DNA of 64,000 nt from Musa acuminata AAA Group (lineage: Eukaryota; Streptophyta; Magnoliopsida; Zingiberales; Musaceae), in the NCBI RefSeq assembly GCF_036884655.1, contig NC_088338.1:5429501-5493500 (forward strand), written 5' to 3'. The position numbers and the translations under genes are program-made. Shown piece after piece: positions 1 to 26,500 of this stretch. The notes under the pieces are model-generated. The model made no database searches. It saw only the letters and a list, made by a program, of their open reading frames with translations, and was not told where the DNA came from. Positions within the stretch are counted from its first letter, which is position 1, and each line of letters opens with the position of its first letter.

Positions 1-600
1 CTAAGGCTAGACACACAACCTTGACTAAAAATCTTCTGTTCTGGGATTGTCAACAGGTGATCATGATTTCAGAACCATCGATTTCGATTTTATATATTTC
101 GGTGATTCCGATTTTGATTTTATATATTTCGGTGATTTCGGTGGTTACAATTTCATAATTGGAACCAGCGGTTAATATTCCTTCAGTTTTGATTCAATTT
201 ATCGATTTCAATTGATAAAAAAATTATCTCCTCGAGATGAGATTCAAACCCATGTCATTACACTTCATGTTTGGAGTATTAACCACTACATCATACCATC
301 AATTCATATTTTAATTTTCTATTTTTCATATTTAGTCAATCAGAAACTATTAATTGGTTCGGTTTTGACTCCCGATCGCCCTTCGTCTTCTCCTCCTTCC
401 TCCTCGTCTCCCCCTTCCCTTCCTTTCCCTTCCCTCATGGATGACGGGTGGATGATGGACGACAACGGGCGATGGTGGAGGTGGGCACCCCTCCGAAAGA
501 GCGACGAGCGACATCGACAGAATATTCATTTTTAGAAAGAAAAAAGATTCTGTTTAATATTTTTTTAAGTTGAAGCGTTATTCGAAATTTTTTTAAAAAG
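1..600. other. Non-coding 5' flank with short tandem repeat
   Basis: No gene is supported here. Positions 86-145 hold two near-identical units of about 30 bp, each beginning GATTTTATATATTTCGGTGA, arranged head to tail. A C/T-rich stretch follows at 375-430. A 107-codon open frame over 212-535 is low-complexity and resembles no family I know. The stretch is probably repeat-derived DNA upstream of the V-ATPase subunit F gene. Confidence 0.5.
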
Positions 601-1473
601 TAACAAGAATTTGTTACTTTTACGTTATTCGAAAGTAAAAGAAGACAACGTGCCGCTTTTGCGTTCTCTCTCCCTCCTTCGCTCCTTCAGAATTCGTCGT
701 CCCGGCACCGCCAACGAACGGCCAACAGGAGAGGCGGCAACCAAAGAGCAGCGATTTGCTGTAGGGGTCGGCGGCGCGGGTAATGTTCTTCTTCTTCTTC
801 TTCTTCTTTGATCGCTGGAGGGAATCCGTAGGATCTCTCGGGTCTAATTTCCGGCCGATCGTAGCCAAGCGCTTCATGGAAACAAGATCGGAACCCGCTG
901 ATTCGGATCCGGATCTGAGTTGGGCCGCGATCGTCCCATCTGGCGAATTCTGGGCACGATCTTGTATTATTAGCGATTGATTAAAAGTAGATGACGTCTT
1001 TTTTTATTTAATTTCAAGATCACTCTGAATAGTTGTAAGTTTTGTTGCTTAGGGTTTCGCAGGGTGGTTTGGTTCGTATTCACCCATCATAATTTGGTAG
1101 GCTTTTTGTTGGTTGTGATGCGAATTGTGTGTTTGAAAGCTCGTCAGTTATATAAATTTGATGGATTCCTGAAAAGGAGCCAAAAAATTTTATATGGATG
1201 CGATTTAATTCTTTTCAATAGTTCCTCTTCGTTCGATGTATAGGATAGTCGCTCTGGAGATTTGACTTTGATTCCAAAAATCTGACACTAGATAGTAGAT
1301 TGTTAGATTTGATTTCTATCTCAATTCCAAGCATTTTATTTTTTATATTGGTTAGAGGTGTAATCGATTGATAATTGTTGGCTCTAAGTTTTATTACACG
1401 TTAAGAAGCTCCTTGATTACTGATCCTTTGTTGTTTCTAATATCGGGCAGGTCTTCACTAGGAGTTGCTTGAG

Positions 1474-4400
1474 ATGGCAGGGAGAGCTCAGATCCCGACC
1501 AAGAACTCTGCCCTTATAGCTATGATTGCTGATGAGGTAAACATAGTTTTGTTGTTTGGTAAATATATGATACGCAACACTTTGCTAATGCCATATTATT
1601 TTGATGTTTTTAAATGAGAAAATGAAAACAATTAATTGTGAAATTCAGAAAGGGGATGGCTAAGATTAGTTAGTAGGATTCCAAAACATCTAGTTACTTG
1701 TTGACAGAGACGAATTGCAGATTGGGAACCAAGTTATTGAACTTAGTTTTGAATATTTTTTCCTATATATTCATCTTGAAAATATTGAAATGTATTAGCA
1801 TGAGTGCATTCAGACAGTTTATTTCTGACTTCTGAGCATCATAGGTTTGTTGTCTTGTACTACAAAGTAAAAAAGAGAAGGTTTCTTCGGTATGCCATAG
1901 AATGAGGCATGTATTTTTATCATATTAATGCGTTTAAATTTTCCAAGTTGATCACACCATGCTTAGCAGTGGGCCATTATTTTCTTGCATGAACCAGTCA
2001 GTAAGCCCCATCTGGGGTAATTGTGTGATTTCACTTGGTAATATCTTCCATGCAGAATTATATGGTGGTGTTAAAAGGATGACAAGTTGCTAATTTATTT
2101 GTAATCATCATACAAACTGTTCATGGTACCATTGTGTCAAGTAGCTGACCAGTATTGGACCATATGGTTTGGTACTGGTCATTATTTTATTTTGATTTTC
2201 GGGTGATCCTGGGTGGTACATGGCAGCATACTTCCTGATCTACTAGTATTATACAGGGTTGTATACTGTCCAGTAATATTACTAAGATCAGTACTGGACT
2301 GAGATTTAAATCCTTCGTAATAGTAATACTATATATTTTATACACATTTGCAAATATAAAGCTAATCAGATGCTATCTGATGCTTTGTGGTACAAGGACA
2401 CTGTTACTGGCTTTTTGCTGGCTGGAGTTGGCAATGTTGATTTACGGAGAAAGACAAATTACCTTATCGTGGACTCAAGTATGTTTATGAATTCAGTAGA
2501 TTAGATTTGCTTTTCTGATCATTTTTTTTTATGACTACATGGAACACTGTAATGCTAGAATTTGTACTTCAGATGACTTTTTCATATGGTCATATTTTTA
2601 TTACTGACCATTTTTTGATTTAAGACTATAAAAAGCACTTTATGAATAGTTGAATATAGCTAGTTGATCTTTGGTTGTAAAAAAAAAACTAAAAGAGTCT
2701 TAAAACATGCTGTCCATACTCTATATTAGGGGATATTTTACCAATCCAAAAACAAAATGACAAACATGGCAGGACAAAGCCGTCCCATGAACTAAATTTC
2801 TTTCTGCCTGACCTTTCATACTCGAGAATGAGCTAATCCTGGTTCCAGCTCATTTGTCTTCACATCTTTAGGCTTGTGGGGACCCCTACAAACATCAACA
2901 TGGGCCCATCCAGTCCTAGTTTTTGGCTTCTCTTAATCAGGCCCTTAATGATAAGACTACCTGAAAAATTGAACTGTAGCTGAGACTTTGGGACTTGGTT
3001 TGGTTCAACTTTTATGTGTAATTGGCTTGTTGACATCGTACAAGTATAAATTGACATGGTGATGGATATTGTCTCTGGTCTGTATTCCAAGGACTTCGCG
3101 GGTGATATCATATCAATCAGCTGAACACAAACATACTTTTTAGAGAGTTGTTTCAGTTTGATGAGTGGTAGAGTTTTCTGATAAGGTGAATGAAGATGCC
3201 TAAGGTGTCATGTGATGAACAGATTCATCTGTTATGTGAGTATTAATGCCATAAGTGACTTATTAAAATGCTACCAGAAGTTGATGACATTGAATATGAT
3301 GTGACAATGTGTTGAGAATTTTATTCTAAGCAAGTGGTATCCATGACAATTAAGAACACAATGGTGGAACATTTACTAGTATGCAGGGCTTGTGGAACAA
3401 GATCTGGGATCTATTCTTTTAGCAGATGAGAAGCATTGATTTTTCACTTGAGTCAGGAAAAAATAAAAAGGGGCATCAAAAAATAATTTTGATTTGTTTC
3501 ATTTGGAACAATTACAGATAATGTCCTGGACTATTAGTTGCAAGTGACTGATGAAGTTAATTCTAAATAGTCGAAAAAGGCTTGTCGGTCACATACATCT
3601 TTACCTTTCGATATGTCAATAGCAAGTAATAAAAATGTACCATACGCTGTCAGTGCATTGTAGATATGTAGTGCATATGGTATAACTAAACATAGCAATG
3701 ATTCATTTATTGACCACAAATATACTGTTTGTTTCTGTAATTACCATATGTTGTTTGTCACAAGAGATACACAGTTTGAATCAACAGCACTTGCAGAATG
3801 CCACTGGCATCAGATATGATCATTATACATTGTTATTGATGGACATATTGCGTACCTGATTGTTTAATGGATGATAATGTTGCTGACTTGTACAAATTGC
3901 AAGTTCTGGATTTGTTGTGGAAGAGTGTCTGAGCAAGCATGCTATACTTATCTGACTTAGTAGATACTAGATAGTATAATCTTTGTCAGTTTTCTTCTTG
4001 GCATCTTGATGTTTTTGTCTCAGATGTTAATTTTCTTGGCCATTGCTAGGATGAAATTCTTTTTCTCTATCAAATTTGTGAGTGTTTCTTCTTGGATAAC
4101 TGAATTAGTCCTTTTTTTCCTAATACTTAATTCTTTATTTCGCTTTGCATTCTAAGGTAAGTAAATGATTATTTTTCTTCTTGGCTCTTATAATTTTTGT
4201 ATTGTTTAACTCTCCATTTTATAGTTGATATCCCTATTTCTTCGATTCTTTCTTAAAGTAATGCTCGTGTGTTTATTGTTATTCATCCAGAAACAACAGT
4301 AAAAGCTATAGAAGATGCATTCAAAGAGTTCACCGCAAGGGAGGATATTGCTGTTGTGCTGATTAGCCAATACGTAAGTGATTTGAATGGTTCCTTTCTT

Positions 4401-4767
4401 TGGTTAGTTCATATGTGCTTAAATATTGCTATTAGTCTATTCTAGGACTTTGGGCAATATATATATATATATATATATATAATATTCTGTCACATGGTTA
4501 TCTCTGTTCTCTGTTAAAAGGGAAAAATGTTTGTGGACACATAGTAAAAATGTTCTGTGTTTATTGACTACTAATTGACATGCACTTTATTGCCCCATTC
4601 AGATTGCAAGCATGATACGGTTTCTAGTTGATAGCTACAACAAGCCTGTGCCTGCGATCTTGGAGATTCCTTCCAAGGATCATCCGTATGACCCTGCTCA
4701 TGATTCGGTTCTATCTCGAGTGAGATACCTTTTCTCTGCAGAATCAGTTGCCTCAGGAAGGCGCTGA
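1474..4767 (+). CDS. VHA-F: V-type proton ATPase subunit F
   Basis: Subunit F of the V1 sector of the vacuolar/endomembrane H+-ATPase, a small central-stalk protein that couples ATP hydrolysis to rotation. Coding exons are 1474-1536, 2397-2478, 4291-4373 and 4603-4767. All junctions are GT-AG and the frame is kept throughout, giving 130 aa, the usual size of the plant subunit (about 130). The protein starts [20 protein letters not shown], continues with [20 protein letters not shown], and has the conserved segments [20 protein letters not shown] and [20 protein letters not shown]. The ATG at 1474 fits the family start. The GC-rich, C/T-rich stretch at about 640-779 looks like a non-coding first exon. 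It would be joined by a leader intron ending in the AG at about 1449-1450. That leader carries a (CTT)n run at 785-808. The leader exon is inferred and the coding part is near certain. The intron at 2479-4290 is long and AT-rich. Confidence 0.96.
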
Positions 4768-5526
4768 AATGTTTGCTTGAACCACGCAACTAATCGATCT
4801 GTACTTCTCAATGGCCTGTCGTTTTTGTTCTTTGTTTTAATGTGTATAAGCTTCCATTCATTTCGGAGGAACAATTACTCTTTTGACTTTTGGAAGCATC
4901 ACTATAACTGTATTGTCTCGAATATATGATGTCAACTTGGACATGAGCGGATTGATGTATAAAAGACCTCGATAAATAATCACAATTCCATAGTATATTA
5001 ATTTATGTGGACATTTGTAACTACTAAATATTCTGGCCTGGTGGTGAGACATGTTGGCTGCAATGGAAGATGTTCATTGTTCTTGGACTTGCGTATGCAT
5101 TGATCTTTTTAATCAGAATAATAAAAAATAAGAATAGCAGAAAAAGGAAAAAGAAATTTATCGAAAAGGTTTTGACTTATAGGAATGATTTTATTCGTAA
5201 CAAAAAAAATGAATTAGATAAAAACATCGAAATTCCATAGACGAAGATATAGAAATTCCACCAACCATATGACATTGTGTATCGCTGGGGGGTCCTTATT
5301 CGTAAATACAGCTCATGGCATCGGATAAAATCCTGGTCTCTTCTTCCACTCCATCCCATCTCACGCTCCTTATCGCGCGCGCATCGTCTTCCCTTGGCGC
5401 ACGAACCCTTCTTCTATGCGACGCGACGTGATGCGATGACCGTAGCTACCTTGGCGTGAGCAGCAGCGCAGGGGACCCCTGCCCTGGGCTCCGCGGCATC
5501 GACTTCTCGCAACGTCGCCCGTCAAG

Positions 5527-17801
<12,275 letters not shown>

Positions 17802-20575
17802 TCGGAGTTTGGCGAGCAATAGCTCTCGTGGTAAAAATCTACATCCGACATGCATTTCAAATGTCGCAAGTGCTGCATTGTTATAGGTCTTGGTAGATAG
17901 TCAACCTAGAGATTAATTCTTTAACACAGATGAGAGTAAATGTTGTTTCTGTAAGTTTCCTCCCAATAACATTTCGACTGACCCTTCTTATTTTGAGATA
18001 TAGAATATGTTGTACATCCAAATTACATATGGAAATTTTGCAAACGAATATTTGAAAAGAAAAAGGCATAAATAAAAATCCTACAGGTTCGGTGTACGGA
18101 AGCCCTGCAGCCACTGGCATCTATACACTTTATATAGTATATATATATAGCATCACACGAAACCTTCGGAAAAAGTCATGTGCTGTGAATAATATTAATC
18201 TTAAAATCAGAATGTCACCGTTAATCCAAAAGCATTACCATCCTCTTCTCAGCATTCACAAAGACACAGTTGCGCTCTACTTGTAGTACCAGACAACAAA
18301 TAAGAAAAGCACAAATGATAGAGCGCAATGATGACACACATCAGGGCCGACAAAACACCAATCATCTCGTTCAGACTTGTTCTTCCTATCTATCTTGGAC
18401 GAATTAGAGAATCTGGCTGGGCAGGGATTCGTTGCTGAAAATATCATAGATTCGTTGCTGAAAATATCATGACCTAACATGTAGCAGACCATGCCATGCG
18501 ACTTCCATCATAAAGCATCAAAATTAATTCGTGTTGCAAATTGGCTGACTTTGCTGCTGTCACGTGGTTCCGCAGCTCTAAGTACTGACACCTATAAGAA
18601 TCACAAGACAACAAATATATCAGAAGACAGACAGCTATCTATCTCATTCCGTTTGTTCTACTCCCTTCAATCAAACCATATCTCTGGTTGTTAATCCAGA
18701 AAAGCTAATCAACGATGCATTTTATGCTCCACAAAACAAAATGACAAACACCTAGAAACATCACATTGCGAAACAATGCAATAAATTGCATTCTCATACT
18801 GAGCTGATGATGACCGTTTTTACCCAGCACTCTCCTCCTAAACCATTTCTTTAAGTATGTCATATGTGAGCCTCGGAACATGACAGAAAAGCATTTTCCG
18901 TGAAAAGAGAAATAGCATCCTTTTGTAGTCAAATAGCATCACCTACAGTCAATTTGCTTCAGCAAGAAGCACAATATTTGCAATCTTATGATACCATTGA
19001 ATTATTACAACTAAGACAAGAAAGTTTTTTTTTTTTCCCCAACAAATTATAAGCCTTCGAAAACAAAAATGTCACAATATTAATTATTCTACTCTCTTTT
19101 GGCTGCATTTGTGCAGTCGTCCTCTCTAACAAGTAGATAGACAAACAAGATGATGCATGAACAACTAGTACTAGCTATCTTTTTTTTCTTTTGATAATCT
19201 ATTAGCTTCCAAATTAATATAAGATGGAAAGATAGATGGTAACATCTTGAACATTTCTGGTGAGCATAGGCACCTCAAACAAAGAGCACATTTCTTTCTG
19301 AAACAATACTATGTACAAAAATGAAGAAAATAAAATCAAGACAGTAAATCTAATCACACAATAATCAAAACCCTTGCTCAGCTAAATAACATTATGTAGA
19401 AATTGAACTAAACAAAAGCATAGTTCAAGAGAAAAACAGATAGTATTTCTGAAATTTGTATATGTAATAAATAGTTTGCCACAATGTACATAACATACAA
19501 GTCTGACACCAATTCAGACTGGTATGATGCCTCAGACATCAAGATGTGTGCCAACCTGGATCCCCATTATAATTGGAGGAAACAATAAAGCGCGGTAGCA
19601 TGTTGTATGGTCCATTATCAATGCTTTTTTGGACAAGTAAATCCCATTCAGGATGACACGTCCAATATTTTAAACCACGGTCTGCCATTAAAAAAAAAGG
19701 CCATAATGCACTACTATTTGGGTCAACTAAATGGATCACTACCTTTAGCTATTTGATGGACAAAGATGACAGTTGATCCATTAATTAAAGAAGATGAAAG
19801 CTGGCTTCAGTCTTAATAAAAAATCTCTAGATAAATTGTTCTCATCTACCATCAAAATTGAATGAACCTTATTAAGATCAAGAGACACAGAAGATATATA
19901 ATTAAGTTTTACAAATTACAGGGAAATTCCAATATAACTTGGTATTCATATGATCCAAAATTTAAATCTGCCTCCCAAAAGGGTTAGATACAGATACTGA
20001 ATGAAAGAAAGCAAAAGAAGCTCAAAGAATTCTCTGCTGCATATTGTCAAATTTCAATATGCTTCTGAAAAATAAAGGCATAAGATCAATGTTTTATCTG
20101 CCAGGTCAGAAACTAAAATGTTGTACAGAGACCACAATTATGTTTCTAATACATTGTCCAAAGGTTTAAGAAAAAGGAACTAGTAACCCTACCAGACCCT
20201 AATCAGATTGGCAATTGATACGGTGCCAGACTGCTTGGACTGAACCATAAATAATAATAACACATCAAATGTCTATTAGAACTTTAAGTGTAGCCATGAT
20301 AAACCAGTGTCCTTGACCTAACTCAGACCTTAGCATACCCAATATACCAGACGATACACCAAGGTACTCAAAACCATGTGCTGTCCTCCCTGATTCAGAT
20401 AGCCAATAACAATTTTAACCCAGGAAAAGGTGAATGTTTAAAAATTAAATAGAAGTATCCGTGAAAATAATTCGAGTTTGATTCTGAAAGCCTCAAATAT
20501 GACAAGCTAATCAAAACAAATTTCCAATTACAAAGTTCTAAGACAGTATAGACAACATTTCAAACAGATACTGGA
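17802..20575. other. Intergenic region between convergent genes
   Basis: This holds the 3' flank of the S1-domain gene (+) and of the Taspase-like gene (-). It is AT-rich with no recognisable domain on either strand. A perfect tandem duplication of GATTCGTTGCTGAAAATATC plus flanking bases (23-bp unit) lies at 18426-18471. An isolated 66-codon minus frame at 19539-19739 resembles nothing I know. Confidence 0.5.
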
Positions 20576-23500
20576 CTAAACTGGGATGGATACCTTTGGA
20601 CGATCCATGAAGCTTCCAAAATAGCCTACCCCAAAGGATGATGAGGAATAGGCAGCTACAACCTCGACTGCTTTCAAAGAAGATAAATTTTCTGCAATCT
20701 GCAGAAAAAAAAATCATGGATCTTGCCATATAATGTGATAAAGAAAAACAATATAATTGGATACACACCTTCACAGTATCAGCCTGCAGTAGCAACACAC
20801 CACCACCTGTATCATGGGATTTTTGACTGCTACTGTGGATAAGAGAACGAAGGATTTTCATACAGGCAGATACAGGACCTGACTGTGACCTAAACATAGG
20901 ACAGACACCGATACTGTGAGCATTAAAATACAATGACCATTTTAAACAATTACTTAAATGCATATATAACACCTACAAATATAACCATAATAAGTTATGA
21001 GATTTATGGTACCCCAGTCTGTTGGATGATTAATGACACTCAGTTAACCACCTCAGATAGGTGATACATCTCAGTCGACTTATGAGATTGAATCTCACTT
21101 GAATCCTCCACAGATCTCAAAGAAACTTTAAGGGTGACTTGAATTTTCCACTTTATTCAAACTAATAACTGAAATGCATATAGCATCTACAAATAATCAA
21201 ATATAACCATAATAAGCAATAAGAATTATATTTACTCGAGTCTGTTGGCTGCTTAATGACACTGCCAGTTAGCCACCTCAAATGGGCAACAGAACTCACT
21301 CGACTTATGAGGGCGAATTTCACTTGCATGCATACTCCAGAGATCTCACTTCAATTTTTAAAGGTGACTTGGATTTTCTACTTAAGATTTTACTGAAGAG
21401 GAGGACAGGTGAAATAAGGAAATTAAAATCTATAGGCCTTAAATCCAAACATTTATAAGAGAGTTATCACCTATCTGTTTAAGAGAAAAATGCATACTCA
21501 TACTTAAACTAGATCCAGTCATGTGCGGTCCAAAGAGAGACCTCACAGAAACAAAACCACAAACTGTTCATATCACTGACTCCTTTTTCCTGTGTTACAG
21601 GAGTATAGATATAGGTAATAGTTCACCTAAACAGCCATAAGGGTACCCCTCTAAAGTCACGATCCAAATGCATCAATGCATGTACATCCTATAGGAAAGC
21701 TTTAATACATGTGTGGAGAATACACAAGTATATCATATAGGAAACCTAGCAGAAGATCAAAACGCTGACATGTTCACCAGTGAAAGCATTATAAACATGT
21801 TCATCAATGAAGCACATTAAACTTGATAAATTTCTGATCATTGAAAATGAAATTTTGTAATGATGACAAAAAGATACTGCCAATTAAAAACGAACTTACA
21901 CATTAGACATATATATCTAATCTTAATATGACATAACAAATGGCATTAAGTCATAGAACATACAATGATGATGACACACAACATTCACGTGCTGCAAACC
22001 CTTTAATCAAACACTCTCCAACACCAGTTGCACAGCATCCAACAACAAATGGAGAGCCAAAGGGATCTTTCACTGAAGCCCAGCATCCTGAACCATACAT
22101 TGCTGCCAATCCAACCCGCCCATCAACCTAAAAGCCCGTCTAATATTTTAACATGTGTGGGATCAACTAGAAGCAAAAAGAGTATATTATAGTCATGCAT
22201 TACAACAGACACAATTCCAGTCCAAGCAGATTATTTAGTAATATAAGCTAAAATATAAAAAAAAAAAAAAATTGTTACTAGCTTTTAATCAGAATCAAGC
22301 ACTTAAAAGATTATGGCTATGGAAATCAAAGGCATGAGTGGGTTGGATTTAGCATATAACACAATCTTCCAGCATAGCATCTTCTTATGTGCAATAAAAA
22401 GAAACTATTATCAGGAACATACTAATTTTATGCAATTTAGTAATAATCACATCTGGTAAGCATCAATGTTACAATCGTTTTACTCCATCGCTTTCAACTG
22501 TCAAGCAGAAATCATTAGCCTTCCACTATGCAAATAACTGTATTAACACTGACACCATATTAATATGTTAAAGACAAAGTAATCATCACAAACTGAAAAA
22601 AGGATAATAGGCACTAAAATCGAGAGAATAACTTGCCTAAACTGTAATATGTTCTAGTAGCCATAGTAAGGGTAGCATTCCATGTTCCAAATATAAAGTA
22701 AGCAGCCATTTAAAGTCCTAGTCCACAACACATAAGAACATTATAGGTAGATATAAAAAGCTTGGCCGTAACTGATACAAATAGGTCACAGGGCAAACTT
22801 GCATTGTTAATCATAATTGCCAGAACGAATATATTTAAATGGATAAATCCATAGTATCCATCATTCTATCATGGAATTAAAGATTATAGAAAATGGACCA
22901 CCATTAGGTGTGGTTTACAGTTGGTTGATTTGCACCAGAGAGTTAACTTCTACATGAAAAGACCAATGGAATAGGTATCATGTCATAAAGGAAGTCAAAT
23001 GAATGAGTATAAAAAAAAAGAAAGAACAGGATTAACATTGAAAAGAAGAAGAATTTCTGTAAGAAAAATTAACTTTGAGAAGAAAGCTGCCATAGGATCA
23101 TGTTATACACCAACCTGATTAACATTCAGGTTCAGAATCAAATTTTCAGATAAAGTTGCTGACAGAGTTTAGATCCAGAAACTACTGTCAAGTTAGAGAG
23201 CTTGCATCCGATTTTACATCCAGAACTCTTATAGATCCCACCTGTTAGAAAGTACAGGTGAAATGTGTGTTGTGTCTATTTAGTTGTATCAACCAAATCC
23301 ATCTTTCTTTTCATCCTTAGATAAAAATATTCATTGTTCTTGTAGAAAAAGAGGATGTAAAACAAACCTTTTTTTTAATTCATTTATGGGATTGAATGCA
23401 TCATTCAATAAATTTTTTGATCTAATCCGCAGGACTCAAGAAAAGGCAGATTGAACATAAAACACCAGATCCAGCTTGGTTATTGACTGAGTAAATAGAT

Positions 23501-26500
23501 ATGTCATTTCTTGATATATCTCTTATTCAAAATTGTTGTGTGATGTGCATCCCCTATGTCCTATCATGAAATAGATAAAATATATAAAAGAAGTAAACTT
23601 TTGTTCAAGATCAAAATCTTGTTGGAACAGTTCATAAGAGACAGAGAACTTAAAAATAAATTATTAAACCACAATCACTACCTTTAATGCAATGCCACCA
23701 CTAGATGCCCCTGATGCTACATGTCCATTGCTGTCAATACATACAGCCCCCACTGTATCCATAACAAAATCCTCTTTGTCATTGTTCTTCATAAATGAAT
23801 GACCATCCAATTCCTTATTTTGCCCAACTATTGAAGATTGTGATTCATCCACTGTTCATAAGGTAAATTCAACTTGGTGTTAGTTCTGCTATAGTTTTAT
23901 GTAACCAAATATGCACAGAAAAGAAACAATCAAACAACCGGCACAAACCATGACTATCTAGAGTAAAAGGAATACACTTATAAGGACATAATTATTCATG
24001 TCTGTGTCTAAACAAGAATAGGCAAAGTGGTAGGATGATAACAAATAGATCTAGTAATTGTGGATTGTTTCCTATTGGTTTACTTTAAGATGGTGCAGAA
24101 CATATAATTTCATCCCACTTCCCCTAGCTTGGGGAATGTTGACATGTTGTTCCTTGGTTGGACAAACCTAAACTACAACATTTTCTAACTAACATCTTGG
24201 ACTGAAGATAAATCTCATTCTCACCAATATATGCCTCAGCTAGAACTCCAGAACAAACTTTTACTGATGGCATAGTTTAGCAATCAAATGAAAAAAGTCC
24301 TATCAAAAAATTTATTGTGCCTTCTCAAATTTGAATTGTGCTCTAAAGCTAACCATCATGGGAAATAACTGCTATTTCTATATAAGTCTTATATTATACC
24401 TTTATCAATCCTCTAACGATATTAAATTAATATCTTAAAAAGCTAATAAGAATATATTAATACCTAGCATTACCAGGTGGTATGATTGCCAACCATGTAA
24501 GATTCAAGTTGCAATAGAACACTTAAAGTTCTCGTGGAGCTAAGTGCAAGGCAAGGCACATGCTCATTAAAGCAAAGCAAAGTCTGATTACAATTAATGC
24601 TAATAAGATTTAGAAATAAAATGAAATTACAAAACAGTATTCAACTACTATTCACTAGTGACTAACTAAAATGTTAATTTTGGCCTATTAGTTAATAAAA
24701 AAGGGTTAATATTCTTAATTTAATTCTAAAATGATAACAAGAGACAAGCAATTTAGCCACAAACAACAAGAAGCTGTAATATCCCTACTGTTCAGGGTCA
24801 GCTATATTCAACCACAAACAATAAATTATAAATTTAACTAATGAAACAATGACAGAGTACTTAGTTACAATAGCTTATTTATAGAAAGATGTTCAAGAAG
24901 TCAGAATTAAGTACCAAAAGTTGGTGTTGCTTATATATATAAAATAAGGGTGTCATATGGTATCTTACTTCTCTACACTGTCCAACACAAATAGTGTAGA
25001 ATCTATACATGGTACACCCAAATGGTTAATGAAAAACACAAATATAAAAGATTTCTTATTCTTCAACCAAATCTTTTTTTTTTAATGCAAAGGGCCAGCG
25101 GTGAAGGTCCAGAAACCTGTGGTGATCTATCAGTCCATACTAGCTAAGCTTACTAGGATCTTCAACTAAGTCAAATTGACTAACAAATGTGTTACAAGAA
25201 CATTTAGTAGGAAAGAAACTTGAAGATATATAACATTTTACTAGCCTGTACAATATTGTAAAAGTCAAATGTCATCTAACTTATATACTATGCAGCTAAT
25301 ATTTTGAAATTGTTAGGTATGCAGCTAGTAAGATTTCAAAAACCACCTTCTGTGTCTGTAGGCAATGATGCAGTCCTACATGCTAAGGTAGGCACTTCCA
25401 GAGAGCATTCACTCTTTTTCTTGGCATCGGCAAGCATTGCTTTGTACTTCATCCACTGTGACTTTGCCTTTTCTGTCACCAGCCACTGTTCAGAATCAAC
25501 AAGGAACTAGCAGGTAAGCCCAACAGAAAAAAATGCAACAACACTTCAATCAAGAAATAAGTTAAACACAACAAAATTTTGCCATTAACAGAATGGAAAA
25601 AAATGGAAAGACAAATAGAAGAAGAAGATATTACAGAATCTTCTTCTAAAATACTTGTAGGTATGGTTAAGCCCTTTGACTTTCCCCATTCACGTGCTCC
25701 TTCACCAACCAAGAACCTGGAGAACAAAAAGAAAAAAAAAGAAGATGATAGCACTTCAAGTACAGTAGAGAGATAGAAAGAAAATTAAACTTAATAAAAA
25801 GCAAAAAATATATTTCATCACAGATAAAGTAGTGGTATAGAACAATGTCATATATCATGCGGTCCAACCACAGCTGAGCACCAACAATTTTGCATAAAAA
25901 TCTGAACATTTGTTGACTCAGGTGTAGCTGTTTTAGGAAAACTCAAAATCAAGATCCAAATAGGTCCGGTAAAATTGTAAAGCCATCTAACTCCATGGAT
26001 CAGTTTAAAAACAGATGGAATGGACACAAGATATGAATCCACCAATGCAACACAATCTGTCTTTTCCATTGCAAGTTGAACAAATAAAATTCATATCGAA
26101 TGAGCAATCACGGTTTTTGTCAACACTTAAAGATGACCATAGTTTGACATCAATGTGTGCTGGATTCTTTCTCAACAAATTCTAGTTATGTATAAGAAAT
26201 AGCATGACTAAATAACATGTTTTAAAGAAAAATAAAAAATGCACAGTTGCATGTAAATAAGGACTTAGTGATTGTTAATTAAAGATGTTAACAGTTTAAG
26301 AAAGATAGAAAAAACCGGTTCTGTTTCTATTGCAGACTGTCTATTCAGTATAAAATCCTAGATTCACACAGAAAAGTGTCGAATATTCAACTGAAAAAAA
26401 GGATCAACCTTAGAAAGGTCAAGTCCTTGTATACTCTAATTTAAACAAAAACTCAACTGTCCAAATTTATATGTTTTCCAGGTAACACAACAATAGACAG

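Noticed and set aside
212..535. A 107-codon plus-strand frame near the window start
   Set aside because: Composed of repeat-like AT-rich DNA running into a C/T-rich stretch; no domain and no gene context.
19539..19739. A 66-codon minus-strand frame in the 3' flank of the Taspase-like gene
   Set aside because: Considered as an extra Taspase exon, but it does not resemble the family C terminus and no splice phase connects it convincingly.
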